64,000 nucleotides of DNA from Flammeovirgaceae bacterium UBA1842 (GTDB lineage: Bacteria > Bacteroidota > Bacteroidia > Cytophagales > Cyclobacteriaceae). The notes below the pieces were generated by a model. The model worked only from the letters and a program-made list of their open reading frames with translations. It searched no databases and was not told where the DNA came from. Positions within the stretch are counted from its first letter, which is position 1. Each line of letters opens with the position of its first letter. The position numbers were made by a program, and so were the translations under genes. Below are positions 44,529-54,204 of this stretch, in pieces. The stretch spans positions 1 through 64,000 of the forward strand of contig DDIU01000053.1 in the NCBI GenBank assembly GCA_002338655.1, in the 5' to 3' direction.

Positions 44529-45818
44529 TCATAGCGAATTAGCCCTTTTGTCCACCATCTTAACAGGCTTCCGTTTGGCCTCCTGGAAGATCATAGGCAT
44601 AATCATTTCTACCGATAGGGCTTCTAGTTTTGGGGTGAACCTGATTCCTGCCTTCAATTGATTAACAAGGCTGCCCATCTCTAAAGGTGAGTTTGTAGCG
44701 TATCTTATAAGTACCTCATCATTGCCAAGGTTATCCAAAGACAACTCGATTTGATAGTGGCTGATTTCAGGAATACGATCCATCACATCATATATAGCCG
44801 AAGGATAGCAGGTGGTACCTTTGCATTTGATCATTTGATGTTTCCTCCCGATAACTGGCCCTAATCTGGGGGTTGTCCTACCACAGGCACAGGGTTCCTT
44901 ATGAACAGCACAAATATCGCCCGTACGAAAGCGAACGAGTGGAAATCCTTCCACACCAAGAGTGGTGATGGTGAGCTCTCCGGCAACGCCTTCAGGCACC
45001 TTATTCCCTTTTTCGTCCAGTATTTCCACCACTATCAAATCAGTAAGCACATGGCCACCCTTGCCAATGCTACATTCTGTAAAAGCCGTGGCCATTTCAG
45101 AGGAGGCATAGGTAGAATATAACTCTATGTCCCAAGCTTCTTTTATTCTACTACCTAGCGCATTTAAGGAAAAATCACTATTTCTGATGGGCTCTCCGAT
45201 ACAGATAGCTTTCTTGACGCTACTATTTTTGTAATCAATACCATTGTTAATGGCGTAGTCAATTAGTTTTACCAAAAATGAGGGGACCACAATCAATGCT
45301 GTAGTATTTAGTTCATCTATGGTTTGCCATTGTAATTGCGGAATTCCAGGGCCCGTACGTACCATTCCTGCGCCCAATTCCCTAGCACCAAGTGTATAAG
45401 CCAACCCAGCCATAAACCTTCTGTCAATAGTGGTGGTGAGTTGATAGATTTCATTTTCATCCCCACCTGTGCAAGCCAATGAAAGCATCTCATTATAGGC
45501 CAATCTGTCCAGATCGGTATTGCTTAGGGGAATCGTTACTGGTTTACCTTCTGTACCTGAGGTATTGGTATAATCCCTTATTTGTGAAGGTGCTACACAC
45601 CAAAAATCTTTATAATGAGCTTGGAGTTCCTTTTTACCTATAGTAGGTATAAGGTTGAGCTCCTCCAATGATTTGATTTGATCTATATCAACCTGATGTT
45701 TTTTGAAATGAGCCTGATAAAACTTTGAATGAGCCGTCACGAATTTGAGTTGGCGTTGAAGTCTTTCCAACTGGTCACTTTGAATTATGTCAATTGATTT
45801 GTAGGCTATGTCAGGCAT
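44529..45818 (-). CDS. phenylacetate-CoA-ligase-like AMP-binding enzyme
   Basis: 429 aa, the PaaK/CapK-like branch of the ANL superfamily. The P-loop region is YTNTSGTEGKPVTIPLS near residues 75-90, then ELYSTYASSEMATAFTEC and GELTITTLGVEGFPLVRFRTGD with the ribose-binding Asp, and the zinc-like Cys cluster CACGRTTPRLG. It probably activates p-coumarate made by tyrosine ammonia-lyase as an adenylate and loads it on CoA or an ACP, giving the aryl starter. The start overlaps the AcpS stop by 8 nt. Confidence 0.88.
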   Translation of the reverse strand: MPDIAYKSIDIIQSDQLERLQRQLKFVTAHSKFYQAHFKKHQVDIDQIKSLEELNLIPTIGKKELQAHYKDFWCVAPSQIRDYTNTSGTEGKPVTIPLSNTDLDRLAYNEMLSLACTGGDENEIYQLTTTIDRRFMAGLAYTLGARELGAGMVRTGPGIPQLQWQTIDELNTTALIVVPSFLVKLIDYAINNGIDYKNSSVKKAICIGEPIRNSDFSLNALGSRIKEAWDIELYSTYASSEMATAFTECSIGKGGHVLTDLIVVEILDEKGNKVPEGVAGELTITTLGVEGFPLVRFRTGDICAVHKEPCACGRTTPRLGPVIGRKHQMIKCKGTTCYPSAIYDVMDRIPEISHYQIELSLDNLGNDEVLIRYATNSPLEMGSLVNQLKAGIRFTPKLEALSVEMIMPMIFQEAKRKPVKMVDKRANSL

Positions 45819-46194
45819 TATTATCTTCTATTATAACCACCGAAGTAGCGTAATGGGCAGTGTGCGAAATAGACACATGTATATTACAATTCAAATATTC
45901 TTTCAATGAATCTTTTGTTTTACCTTGAAGTTTTAAAAACGGTTTACCCAATCCGTCATTGGCAAACAGGATTTCATTTAACGCCAATTTATCCCTCCAG
46001 CCAGTGCCTATTGCTTTGAGAAAAGCCTCTTTAGCGGCAAAACGCCCTGCATAACTTTCAAGGCTTTTCCCTCTGCCTTCACAATAGGCTATTTCATCAC
46101 CATGGAAGACCAATTTCTTGAATTCATCCCCTCGGCTCAGTGATTTTTCTATCCTGCTGTTCTCCACAATATCGGTACCTATCCCTTTAATCAT
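45811..46194 (-). CDS. acpS: holo-ACP synthase (phosphopantetheinyl transferase, AcpS type)
   Basis: 127 aa, the AcpS length. Motifs GIGTDIVENSRIEK (Mg-binding Asp near residue 8) and FAAKEAFLKAIGTG (catalytic Glu/Lys) are intact. It transfers phosphopantetheine from CoA to the Ser of the ACPs, most likely the two encoded at 32875-33126 and 36603-36875. It is overlapped by 8 nt at each end with its neighbours. It could be the cell's only AcpS or a dedicated copy; the window cannot tell. Confidence 0.92.
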   Translation of the reverse strand: MIKGIGTDIVENSRIEKSLSRGDEFKKLVFHGDEIAYCEGRGKSLESYAGRFAAKEAFLKAIGTGWRDKLALNEILFANDGLGKPFLKLQGKTKDSLKEYLNCNIHVSISHTAHYATSVVIIEDNNA

Positions 46195-47863
46195 TATCCA
46201 TTAAAGTTTGCGCTTCAGTGATTCTGCTTTCCATATGTTTGCGTTCGCTTTCACGGGCTATTACCATTGTAAGGCCGATTTCATAATATTTAATAGCTTC
46301 GGCATACTCTTTTTGCTTGAAGGAATAGTCCCCCAAATAATAATAGGTCAAAAAACCATTAGGGTTATCTGCAATAAATTTTTCTATTTCCTCTTTTGTC
46401 AATTTATTGCCGTTACCGGAATAGAGATAGTTTTGAATGCGTTCTTTAATATCCATGAAATTTTCATAACCAGCATATTTTTCGGTTGCCAAGAATGGAT
46501 CACTGGCCAATGAAAGCGAATCGGAGTAGGTAAAGTTATGATCAGTGCTGTTAAATATTTCATTCAGGTCATAAGCGACATAAGCACCCAAATTATAGGG
46601 CGGGGCAGAGACCCAAGCGATCATGTCAGTAGGGGAAAATACCACTGAATGATGGGCAATGAGTTGATTTACTGCCTTTTCATTAGACAAGCCAATTTTT
46701 TCACCATCTAGGCCATCCCTGTTCCTTAATATGGTGACCATATCCGCAGGGGACATTGGAGCGAGGGAGTCAATCATTTGCTTGACGCGATCAAAGCGAT
46801 AATCAGAAACACCTTCGGCTTCATATTCTTTGTTTAGCGGATCATTGCGCAGTTCTTCACTTTGAAAATGGTTAGTCACAACCATCTCATTATTATCAGA
46901 CATAAATAAGGCCGTTTTTTCAGGTGTTTTCTCAATTAGGCCTACTTTGTTATCCTCCTTGGAGCCTATCAAAAAAGTCTCGGCCACAAACGACTCATGT
47001 TTTTCGGCAATGGCCAATGCCTCATCAATATTTTTGGCGTATTGCAATATTTGACGGGCAATGAGCGATACGGGTGTTTTTCCTTTGGTCGGAATCGCTG
47101 ATTTAGCTGAATTAAGGGTAATTGTCAACCCCTTTTCGTTCATACCTGATACCACCCCGCTAAAGCATGCCCAGGTTACGGACATAAACTGATAGCCACT
47201 GTCAGGTTTATAAAAGGCCACAATTTTGTCTTTCGCAAAATCCTGTCCGAAGTAAAAATCGAAATTCCTGCCAATCAAAAGTTTGTTGCCATCAGATTCA
47301 TCGTTCCAGGTGGCAAAGGAAGTACAGCCGACCAAATTCATATTTTGCAAGGCATGACCTATGTCATGGGCCGCATGATAGCTCAAGGCACGGTGAAATT
47401 TTGGTGCGATGTAATCATATTCATCAGGCATGTATTTTGATGAGCCATAGATTTCCAAAAGATATTCATGGGGTACATAATCGTCCAGATCACGATTGAG
47501 CCAGCCGACCATGTATTTCAGAAAATTGAGATAAATAGGTGAGGGGACCTTATTTTTGATTTCACTGACAAAGGCAGCCTCTTTTTCGGCCATTAAACCT
47601 GACTTGCCTGCCAAGGCACCAAATGCTACCCCACTTTCATACGGGGTGCCCTGAATGTACATCTCCCAAAGGCCTTTATCATTTTCTTTCAGCCAACTTC
47701 CATTTTCTGATCGATATATACCTTCCTTTTCAGATATGTTGGCCGCATTGGTTTGTTCATTGCCAACTTCTGGTGGCACAATGCGCACTTTGAAGTAGTA
47801 AATAGTAATCAAAAGCACTATTAGGAGACCGATGGCAACAAGGATTTTTTTCAATAATTTCAT
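46187..47863 (-). CDS. C45-type Ntn hydrolase/acyltransferase with TPR-like C-terminus
   Basis: 558 aa. An N-terminal membrane anchor (ILVAIGLLIVLLITIYYF) places the rest in the periplasm. The catalytic domain resembles acyl-CoA:6-aminopenicillanic acid acyltransferases: the segment NLVGCTSF has the Cys (near residue 179) that would become the N-terminal nucleophile, followed by GNKLLIGRNFDF and GLTITLNSAKS. The last ~60 residues have a TPR-like pattern (YYLGDYSFKQKEYAEAIKYYEIGL). In this cluster it may form or cleave the ester/amide bond of the pigment. Its job is inferred from position. Confidence 0.8.
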   Translation of the reverse strand: MKLLKKILVAIGLLIVLLITIYYFKVRIVPPEVGNEQTNAANISEKEGIYRSENGSWLKENDKGLWEMYIQGTPYESGVAFGALAGKSGLMAEKEAAFVSEIKNKVPSPIYLNFLKYMVGWLNRDLDDYVPHEYLLEIYGSSKYMPDEYDYIAPKFHRALSYHAAHDIGHALQNMNLVGCTSFATWNDESDGNKLLIGRNFDFYFGQDFAKDKIVAFYKPDSGYQFMSVTWACFSGVVSGMNEKGLTITLNSAKSAIPTKGKTPVSLIARQILQYAKNIDEALAIAEKHESFVAETFLIGSKEDNKVGLIEKTPEKTALFMSDNNEMVVTNHFQSEELRNDPLNKEYEAEGVSDYRFDRVKQMIDSLAPMSPADMVTILRNRDGLDGEKIGLSNEKAVNQLIAHHSVVFSPTDMIAWVSAPPYNLGAYVAYDLNEIFNSTDHNFTYSDSLSLASDPFLATEKYAGYENFMDIKERIQNYLYSGNGNKLTKEEIEKFIADNPNGFLTYYYLGDYSFKQKEYAEAIKYYEIGLTMVIARESERKHMESRITEAQTLMDND

Positions 47864-47864
47864 T

Positions 47865-48542
47865 TCAGTCGGTCGTGTCTTTTATGTGATTACCAAGGGT
47901 GCCGTTAAAACGTTCAAAATAGCCTTGGCGGTCTGGCAATGAAACAAAATTATCAACAAAAGCGGAGGAAGGGTCAATATTTGGACTTATTAGGTTCAAT
48001 TTATCCAGTATTTTGTATTGAATGGGCAAGTAATCAATCTTATAGTCCTGATTCCGGGCAAAACCCATTAAAAAGAAGGACTGTAAAGGATCAGTGGCAA
48101 GTGCTATTTTTGTAAAGCCCATTTGCTTGGCCAACTGAAGGGAGTAATAAAGGTTTTCGGTACTATGTTCGGCTTTGGTTTCAGAATAAAGATGATCTGA
48201 TGGCAGACCTATGGCCTCACCATATATTTTCATGATTACACTCTCTATATAAGGTGTATATACGGCACTACCTGAGAAAATTATGTTTTTGGTGTACCCA
48301 TTGTCATACAGATACTTTGACCAATACACCCTTGTTTTGGTGATATTGTGCCAAGTGCTGTCGCTAAATGGGTAGCCAGGCACAATAATGGCATCATAGG
48401 GTTTGTTTTGAGAGGCTTCCTGAAAAGTGGAAACCGTTAAATGGCGGATATAAAAGAACAGTATTACAAAACAGAGGATCACCACCCCGTGAAGGATTAG
48501 TATCCACTTTACCCAGACATTGGTTAAAAACCGCTTAATCAT
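47865..48542 (-). CDS. YdcF/SanA-like DUF218 protein
   Basis: 225 aa from ATG 48542. One N-terminal membrane segment (WVKWILILHGVVILCFVILFFYI) precedes a DUF218 domain: DAIIVPGYPFSD, NIIFSGSAVYTPYIES, YSETKAEHSTENLYYS (the usual E..ST.EN motif) and IALATDPLQSFF. DUF218 proteins are periplasmic and linked to envelope polysaccharide or lipid-carrier metabolism. Here it may help envelope insertion of the pigment. It overlaps the upstream desaturase-like gene by 8 nt and is 1 nt from the C45 gene. Confidence 0.85.
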   Translation of the reverse strand: MIKRFLTNVWVKWILILHGVVILCFVILFFYIRHLTVSTFQEASQNKPYDAIIVPGYPFSDSTWHNITKTRVYWSKYLYDNGYTKNIIFSGSAVYTPYIESVIMKIYGEAIGLPSDHLYSETKAEHSTENLYYSLQLAKQMGFTKIALATDPLQSFFLMGFARNQDYKIDYLPIQYKILDKLNLISPNIDPSSAFVDNFVSLPDRQGYFERFNGTLGNHIKDTTD

Positions 48543-50082
48543 CCTCGGCAATTTTGGCCTTGATTTTGGCCATCAATTTTTCATGGCCAATAATTTCAGA
48601 ACAGGTGGTCACTGCTCCAATAGTTACGCCCAAAACGCCATGCATATTCAGGTTTTGGCCAGTGAGATACAAGTTGGGCACTTTGGTTTTTGCTGATATA
48701 AATGACTTCAATGGATTTTTATGGTCTTTGCTCACACCATAAAGTGATCCATCGGTAGTGCCAATATAATCCCGGTAAGTGAGTGGGGTAGAAGTGTAAT
48801 AAGATTCAATATCGTCACGGATATTTGGGAATCTTTTTTCCAATTCATCAATCAATAACTCTGCTTTTTCTTTCTTAAACGCCTCATATTCCTGTCCTCG
48901 TGTGGAATCTTTAGAGCTGGGGTTGTCTTTCGAAACAGTATTGAAGGTCTCTTCCCATTTTTTGGTGTCCTCATACCTCATGTAACTCATTATGGTCATG
49001 GCATCGGTATACTCATCGGTTTTTGATGATATACCTGTAAACAAGGCGTATCCTTCAGGCCACCGGTCTTTATAGTTGGCACCATTCCAGACGTCCGCAT
49101 GGATGTAATGATAATAGTTTCTATTGAAGTACTTAATACGGTCTTTTTTCAATACCAGATAGACAATAAACACTGAAATCGAGTTTTCAAGGCTTTGAAT
49201 CCTCTTTCTATAAGCTTTTCTTAGGCGTCCTTCATCTATTAAATCCAATGTGACGGCCGGATGCATATTGGAAATAAACATATCCCCATCAATTTTACTG
49301 CCATCAGCTAGAACAGCTGATTTAATGTTTTCGCCCTCAAAATCAAAACTTACTACTTCGGCATGCTTTACTACCTTACCGCCATTGTTCCTTATTTTTC
49401 GGGAAAGTAGTATGGCTATTTGAGACCCACCGTCAATACATCTCCACGAACTTTCTATATAAGAATTGATCACCAATGCATGGACATAAAGCGGTGTTTT
49501 ATCCCCTTCGCCTGCATAGAGCACATTGGTTCCGGCCAATACCTGTTGCAACTTTTTATTGTCGGTACATGACTCAATAAATTCACGCGCATTGATGTCA
49601 AGGTAAATAGAATGGGCTTGTTCTGTATTTCGAGGTTCGATGTTGTACATGGGAAAACTCCTGCAAACATCTTTTAAGGTGTTACAATACTTGATAATCC
49701 CTTCACGCTCCTTTGGGAAATAGCCTGACATAATTTCAATGAAATTATCATAGCCTTGTCCATACCTGTATTCTATCGGATCACCTTCAAAAGATACAAC
49801 ATCAAAACCATCATCATCCAATTTCTTGATTTTCAGATCATCCATTATGCCTATATACTTAAAATAGCCATATAGATTCTCCCCCTTATCCAGTCCTCCG
49901 ATGTAATGGATCCCCGTATCGAATATCCTTTTTTCACGGGAGAAGATCTGAAGGTTGCCACCAATTTGCTTATTCTTCTCAAGGACTATAACCTTATATC
50001 CTTCTTCGCTTAGTATCGCCCCACATTCCAGCCCACCAAGTCCGCTTCCTACTATTACTATATCGTACTTTTCTTCTTCCAT
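48535..50082 (-). CDS. FAD-dependent oxidoreductase, CrtI/phytoene-desaturase-like
   Basis: 515 aa. N-terminal FAD-binding GSGLGGLECGAIL at residues 12-24 followed by EKNKQIGGNLQIF, and C-terminal NLYLTGQNLNMHGVLGVTIGA, typical of the phytoene desaturase / carotenoid isomerase superfamily (close in layout to CrtISO or all-trans-retinol saturase-like proteins). It may oxidise or isomerise the polyene chain. No other carotenoid gene is present, so a pigment role within the cluster is more likely than carotenoid synthesis. The ATG overlaps the MMPL fusion stop by 1 nt. Confidence 0.87.
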   Translation of the reverse strand: MEEEKYDIVIVGSGLGGLECGAILSEEGYKVIVLEKNKQIGGNLQIFSREKRIFDTGIHYIGGLDKGENLYGYFKYIGIMDDLKIKKLDDDGFDVVSFEGDPIEYRYGQGYDNFIEIMSGYFPKEREGIIKYCNTLKDVCRSFPMYNIEPRNTEQAHSIYLDINAREFIESCTDNKKLQQVLAGTNVLYAGEGDKTPLYVHALVINSYIESSWRCIDGGSQIAILLSRKIRNNGGKVVKHAEVVSFDFEGENIKSAVLADGSKIDGDMFISNMHPAVTLDLIDEGRLRKAYRKRIQSLENSISVFIVYLVLKKDRIKYFNRNYYHYIHADVWNGANYKDRWPEGYALFTGISSKTDEYTDAMTIMSYMRYEDTKKWEETFNTVSKDNPSSKDSTRGQEYEAFKKEKAELLIDELEKRFPNIRDDIESYYTSTPLTYRDYIGTTDGSLYGVSKDHKNPLKSFISAKTKVPNLYLTGQNLNMHGVLGVTIGAVTTCSEIIGHEKLMAKIKAKIAEDD

Positions 50083-53000
50083 TATTTTCTTCTCAGTACA
50101 AATACCGTGTTAGAAGTTCGTTTTGTATTATCAATGGTTTTTACTTCCATGTTATGCTTTACAGCAAAGTCATTAATTATCTCCCCTGAGATATAGTTCA
50201 ACTTATTTCGGGTTTTATTAAAGCCGAAATTGGTAGAGAAGAACTCCGTTAATCTGGTACCTAAATGCCGACCAGCCTTATCACTGTCCCCATCACGGAT
50301 GATGATAATTCCATTTTTGTTGAGTTTAGAAGCTATCCTGCCCATTACAACTTGCTGTTCTTCAGGGGTAAAGTAATGCAATACGTCACAAATTAAAAAC
50401 ACATCGGATGGATCATAATCAATTTTGGCCACATCACCCTTCTCAAAAGTAAGACTAGGAGGCACAGAAGGACAGTTTTTGGCTACTTCAATTTTATTGG
50501 CATCATAGTCAATACCTTTAATAATGCGATCGGATGAACTTAAAGCCAGACCAAGTGACATCATTCCATAACCACACCCGAGGTCAGTGACATGGGCCTT
50601 TTTGGGAATCAACTCGTGAAAAAGCTCGTAGTTTTTTTCCAGACGAAGTTTAATTTTAACATACCATTCCAAAATAGGCCCTTTGAATAAATAATTTTTG
50701 ATAATAATTTCCCTGAAGAAGCCTGGCGTTTCTATTTCGTCCCTTAAGTTTTGATGTTCCTCTTTGAAATACTTTGAAATCTTTTTAGCCCTCTGTGTAT
50801 ATCCTTCACCAAAATTAGGGTCATCGAATTTTACCCTTGGTAGAAATTTAATGGTAGTCAGGTTGTTCTTTAGATAAAAATCATCCCCCTTTGGCATAAC
50901 TAGGCTTGAGCCATGGAGTAGGAGGGGTTGTACATCCAATTTGAAATGATCAGCCAAATAAAATGCACCCTTATGAAACCTGCGTAGTGCAAACGTACCT
51001 GTTCGGGTGCCTTCAGGAAAGACGATAATTGAAAAACCTTGGTCTATCTTGTTTTGGATTTTGTCCATTTGATTCTCTATACCCTTAGATGCAGGAATAA
51101 AGTCAGCAAACTGAACGGGCTTGCCAAAGAACGGAGAGTAATAGACCCAGTCATTGGTTACCATGATTACTTTGGGGCTAAACATTAGCACTATAAGTAT
51201 GTCGATGAAAGAATGGTGGTTGGCTATGATTACTGATGGTTTTGAAAAATCCAATAGCTCCCGGCCTATTATTTTCTTCTCAAAGTTGGCCATCACTCTC
51301 ACCAGTGATCGATTGCACATCATCATGATCCAATGGTAGATGTTCTTTCTTCGTTTTAAAGAGCCTATGGGTATAAGAAAAAGAAGCCGTGAAACTTGTA
51401 AAACAGCACAGCCAAACATAAAATAAGAAAAGGCAAATACCGTAATAAAAAATGAAGCCAAGGTGAAGGGAATTACTCCCTTTTTCTTTCTGCCACCAAT
51501 GAATAAGTTATATAGTAAATGTTCAACCGTGAAGGTGATTGCAATTACGGAGGCGATACCTATTATCGCCAATAAGGCTATGGACTTAAGTGCTGGATGT
51601 TGCGCAAAGGCCAGCACCCCAATTCCCAGAAGGGTAGTCACCACCGAGAGTATTATTGATTTTTTATAGGATACCAGGTTATCAACCCCATATTTATATT
51701 GCTGGGTTAGGCCACGCATTACGAAAATGCTATAATCCACCCCGAGGCCAAATATGAAGGTGCATACTATAATATTGACGATGTTAAATTTTAAATCAAA
51801 AAGGCCCATCAAGCCCAATACCCAAAGCCAACTGAGGAGTATCGGGATAAAAGTGATCAGTGTGAGTTCGATCCTACCATAACTTATAAGTATGATTAGA
51901 AAAACAATCAACAATGAGATATTCACCAGCTTATTGAAGTCTTCATTTAAAAGAGACACCAACTTGGTAGTAAGGTGCCCCCGGTCTAGAATAGTAATAC
52001 CTTCTACAGCCTCCACATCTTCTAACACTTGCGGTTTATTGTCCTTAGAAAGCTTGATGATAGTAAGTACAGAGACTGAACCGTCCCCATTTTTAATGAT
52101 TAGGTCTTCACCAATAATGGACATTAACTCATCCAAATATTCTGTGCCTATATTATCGTAAGGCCTATTTAACAATGAATCAAATGCTGCGAATGTATTG
52201 GTGTTAAACCCTGTGGCAATTGCTTCTTTATCAAGCTGTTGCATTACATTTTCTTTGTTGTGTGTCGCCCAGAAACCATTCCAAAGGGCAAGGCGCTGTT
52301 CCTGTAATTCGGTGGAAGGCACAATTTTGTTCAGTGATACATGATCAAATATTATCGAATCGTTTTGCAGTTGTGTCAACAATTGCTCAAGAGGTTCGTT
52401 GGCTGCAAGTGCCTCCCAAATGTCTTTTCCTGTACTTGTCAGGTAAATATTGTTGGCTGAATAATTAGAGATGGCATTGATGTTTTTCTCATTATTAGCC
52501 AATTTTTTTGGCATATAATTTAGCTCAAGCATATTGCTTTCAAAGCTTACATGATGCCAGGTGAATACACTTGTAATACTAACCAGGAGTACTAATAGTA
52601 ACGCCCATTTCTTTTTGTAAAAAGGATAGCTGGCCAACCCACTCACTATTTTTTCAACTATGTTTGGGGATTTAGTCACCTCGTTGTCCGATTTGGATAT
52701 AAAATGAGGCAGCACAATCAAGGTATAAAGTGCGGCTGCTATTACGCTGGTACCGGCAAAAATACCAAGGTCCTGTAAGGCCGTACTTCTAATAAACATC
52801 AATGAAAAGAAGGCGCAGGCAGTGGTGATGCTGCTCATCAATAGAGGGGTAGTCAAATCATCAAAAAGCTTAGCAGTATCTTTTTCCTTTTTGGAATGGG
52901 TGAAGAAATGCAGGGCATAATCGATTGTTATACCGAGTAGCACTGAGCCTACGGCCAATGAAATAATGGACACTTTGGTTTTGACAATGCTCAATACGGC

Positions 53001-53921
53001 CATGGCTAAAAGCCCACCGAATACCCCCGGGGTGACTGCTAAAAAGAAGACGGAAACCTTTTTATAGAAAAGTGAAATAAAAAGGAACAAACTGGCCATG
53101 GCCAATGAAACTGTGAGTAAAATATCGTCTTTTATTCTATTGGCGTTAGCTACCGCCACTGCTGCGGCCCCAAAGTATTCTATCGAAATCTTGGATTCAG
53201 TGCTCATTTGTTCTACCAAATTGTCAATAACGTCAATGAGCTCCCCATTTCTTGCCGTTTCATTGGGAGGATTGTGGAGTTTGACAAAAAACATCAAGTG
53301 CTTTTTGTCCTTGGTGATAATGTGATTTTTGTAAAGGATAAAGTTGTCATCCAGTTGAAGTTCTTTGGTACGTTCGAGGGGAAAACCTGTGAAACCAAAA
53401 GGGTCTTTCACTTGCATGGTTTTGGTCACCAGCCCCATCGGTGATATCAGGGACTTATAAAGCTGTTTGACTGATTGTGCAGCCCCATTTTCTGTTATTC
53501 GCTTGGAAAGGATCTCATAATCCTGAGGCTGCAAATAAAAAGGCAGGTTATTGTAATAGTAATTGTATAAGTGCAGGATCTGATCATCTGGGATTTCCAG
53601 TTTTATTTCATCAATATATTGACCGGCTTCGGCCTTTAATTTTTCGGTAAACTTTTGACTTACATTTATCAATGAATCGGCCTGATTTTCACTATCAGAA
53701 TAAAGGTGAAAAACCAGCCGTTTGTTCATGTCAAAACCCTCAAAAACGGCTGCTATTTTCTCTACGTCAGCATCTTGTGGCATAATGGCCACGATGTTTT
53801 CTTCAAATTTTAGCTGCAAGGAAGTGAATACAGAAAGCCCAATAACGCCCGATAGCAGTATAGCTGATGTGAATTTATTTGAACGAATGCTTTTGTAAAT
53901 CCAGTAAAAAATATTAGCCAT
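50082..53921 (-). CDS. three-domain fusion: MMPL/RND exporter, PlsC-type acyltransferase, methyltransferase
   Basis: 1279 aa in one frame. Residues 1 to about 820 are an MMPL-type RND exporter: N-terminal membrane segment, a periplasmic loop, about 11 further helices, with GSVLLGITIDYALHFF and FIFGLGVDYSIFV holding the Gly-x-x-x-Asp-Tyr motif of MmpL proteins. Residues about 860-1030 form a PlsC-like acyltransferase with NHHSFIDI (HxxxxD, near 902) and FPEGTRTG (near 970). Residues about 1090-1279 are a methyltransferase with VTDLGCGYGMM. It likely exports and acyl-transfers the pigment lipid. It is the first gene of its operon. Confidence 0.9.
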   Translation of the reverse strand: MANIFYWIYKSIRSNKFTSAILLSGVIGLSVFTSLQLKFEENIVAIMPQDADVEKIAAVFEGFDMNKRLVFHLYSDSENQADSLINVSQKFTEKLKAEAGQYIDEIKLEIPDDQILHLYNYYYNNLPFYLQPQDYEILSKRITENGAAQSVKQLYKSLISPMGLVTKTMQVKDPFGFTGFPLERTKELQLDDNFILYKNHIITKDKKHLMFFVKLHNPPNETARNGELIDVIDNLVEQMSTESKISIEYFGAAAVAVANANRIKDDILLTVSLAMASLFLFISLFYKKVSVFFLAVTPGVFGGLLAMAVLSIVKTKVSIISLAVGSVLLGITIDYALHFFTHSKKEKDTAKLFDDLTTPLLMSSITTACAFFSLMFIRSTALQDLGIFAGTSVIAAALYTLIVLPHFISKSDNEVTKSPNIVEKIVSGLASYPFYKKKWALLLVLLVSITSVFTWHHVSFESNMLELNYMPKKLANNEKNINAISNYSANNIYLTSTGKDIWEALAANEPLEQLLTQLQNDSIIFDHVSLNKIVPSTELQEQRLALWNGFWATHNKENVMQQLDKEAIATGFNTNTFAAFDSLLNRPYDNIGTEYLDELMSIIGEDLIIKNGDGSVSVLTIIKLSKDNKPQVLEDVEAVEGITILDRGHLTTKLVSLLNEDFNKLVNISLLIVFLIILISYGRIELTLITFIPILLSWLWVLGLMGLFDLKFNIVNIIVCTFIFGLGVDYSIFVMRGLTQQYKYGVDNLVSYKKSIILSVVTTLLGIGVLAFAQHPALKSIALLAIIGIASVIAITFTVEHLLYNLFIGGRKKKGVIPFTLASFFITVFAFSYFMFGCAVLQVSRLLFLIPIGSLKRRKNIYHWIMMMCNRSLVRVMANFEKKIIGRELLDFSKPSVIIANHHSFIDILIVLMFSPKVIMVTNDWVYYSPFFGKPVQFADFIPASKGIENQMDKIQNKIDQGFSIIVFPEGTRTGTFALRRFHKGAFYLADHFKLDVQPLLLHGSSLVMPKGDDFYLKNNLTTIKFLPRVKFDDPNFGEGYTQRAKKISKYFKEEHQNLRDEIETPGFFREIIIKNYLFKGPILEWYVKIKLRLEKNYELFHELIPKKAHVTDLGCGYGMMSLGLALSSSDRIIKGIDYDANKIEVAKNCPSVPPSLTFEKGDVAKIDYDPSDVFLICDVLHYFTPEEQQVVMGRIASKLNKNGIIIIRDGDSDKAGRHLGTRLTEFFSTNFGFNKTRNKLNYISGEIINDFAVKHNMEVKTIDNTKRTSNTVFVLRRK

Positions 53922-54204
53922 AAGGGGTGTTATGAGGAATCACTATAAAAAACAAGAAACAAAGGTAAGGGCAAGTGAGGTAATATAAAACCCAAGAAGT
54001 TGTATTTTATTAATTTATAGATTCACATTCCAATGCGATTTGGATATATAACTTTAACGGTGTGTTCTTACAATCATCATAAAATCATCAATATTTTTAT
54101 CGGCCAATGTAGGTCTATGACCGTGGTTTGTTGGCATTATATTGTGAGGATAGCAACGAGACAATTGTCCCTTTGATTTTTTAAATTAAATTAGCCAAAA
54201 TATT

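Noticed and set aside
48535..50082. Carotenoid pathway (phytoene desaturase crtI)
   Set aside because: No crtB, crtY or other carotenoid gene nearby and the gene is embedded in the aryl-polyene operon.
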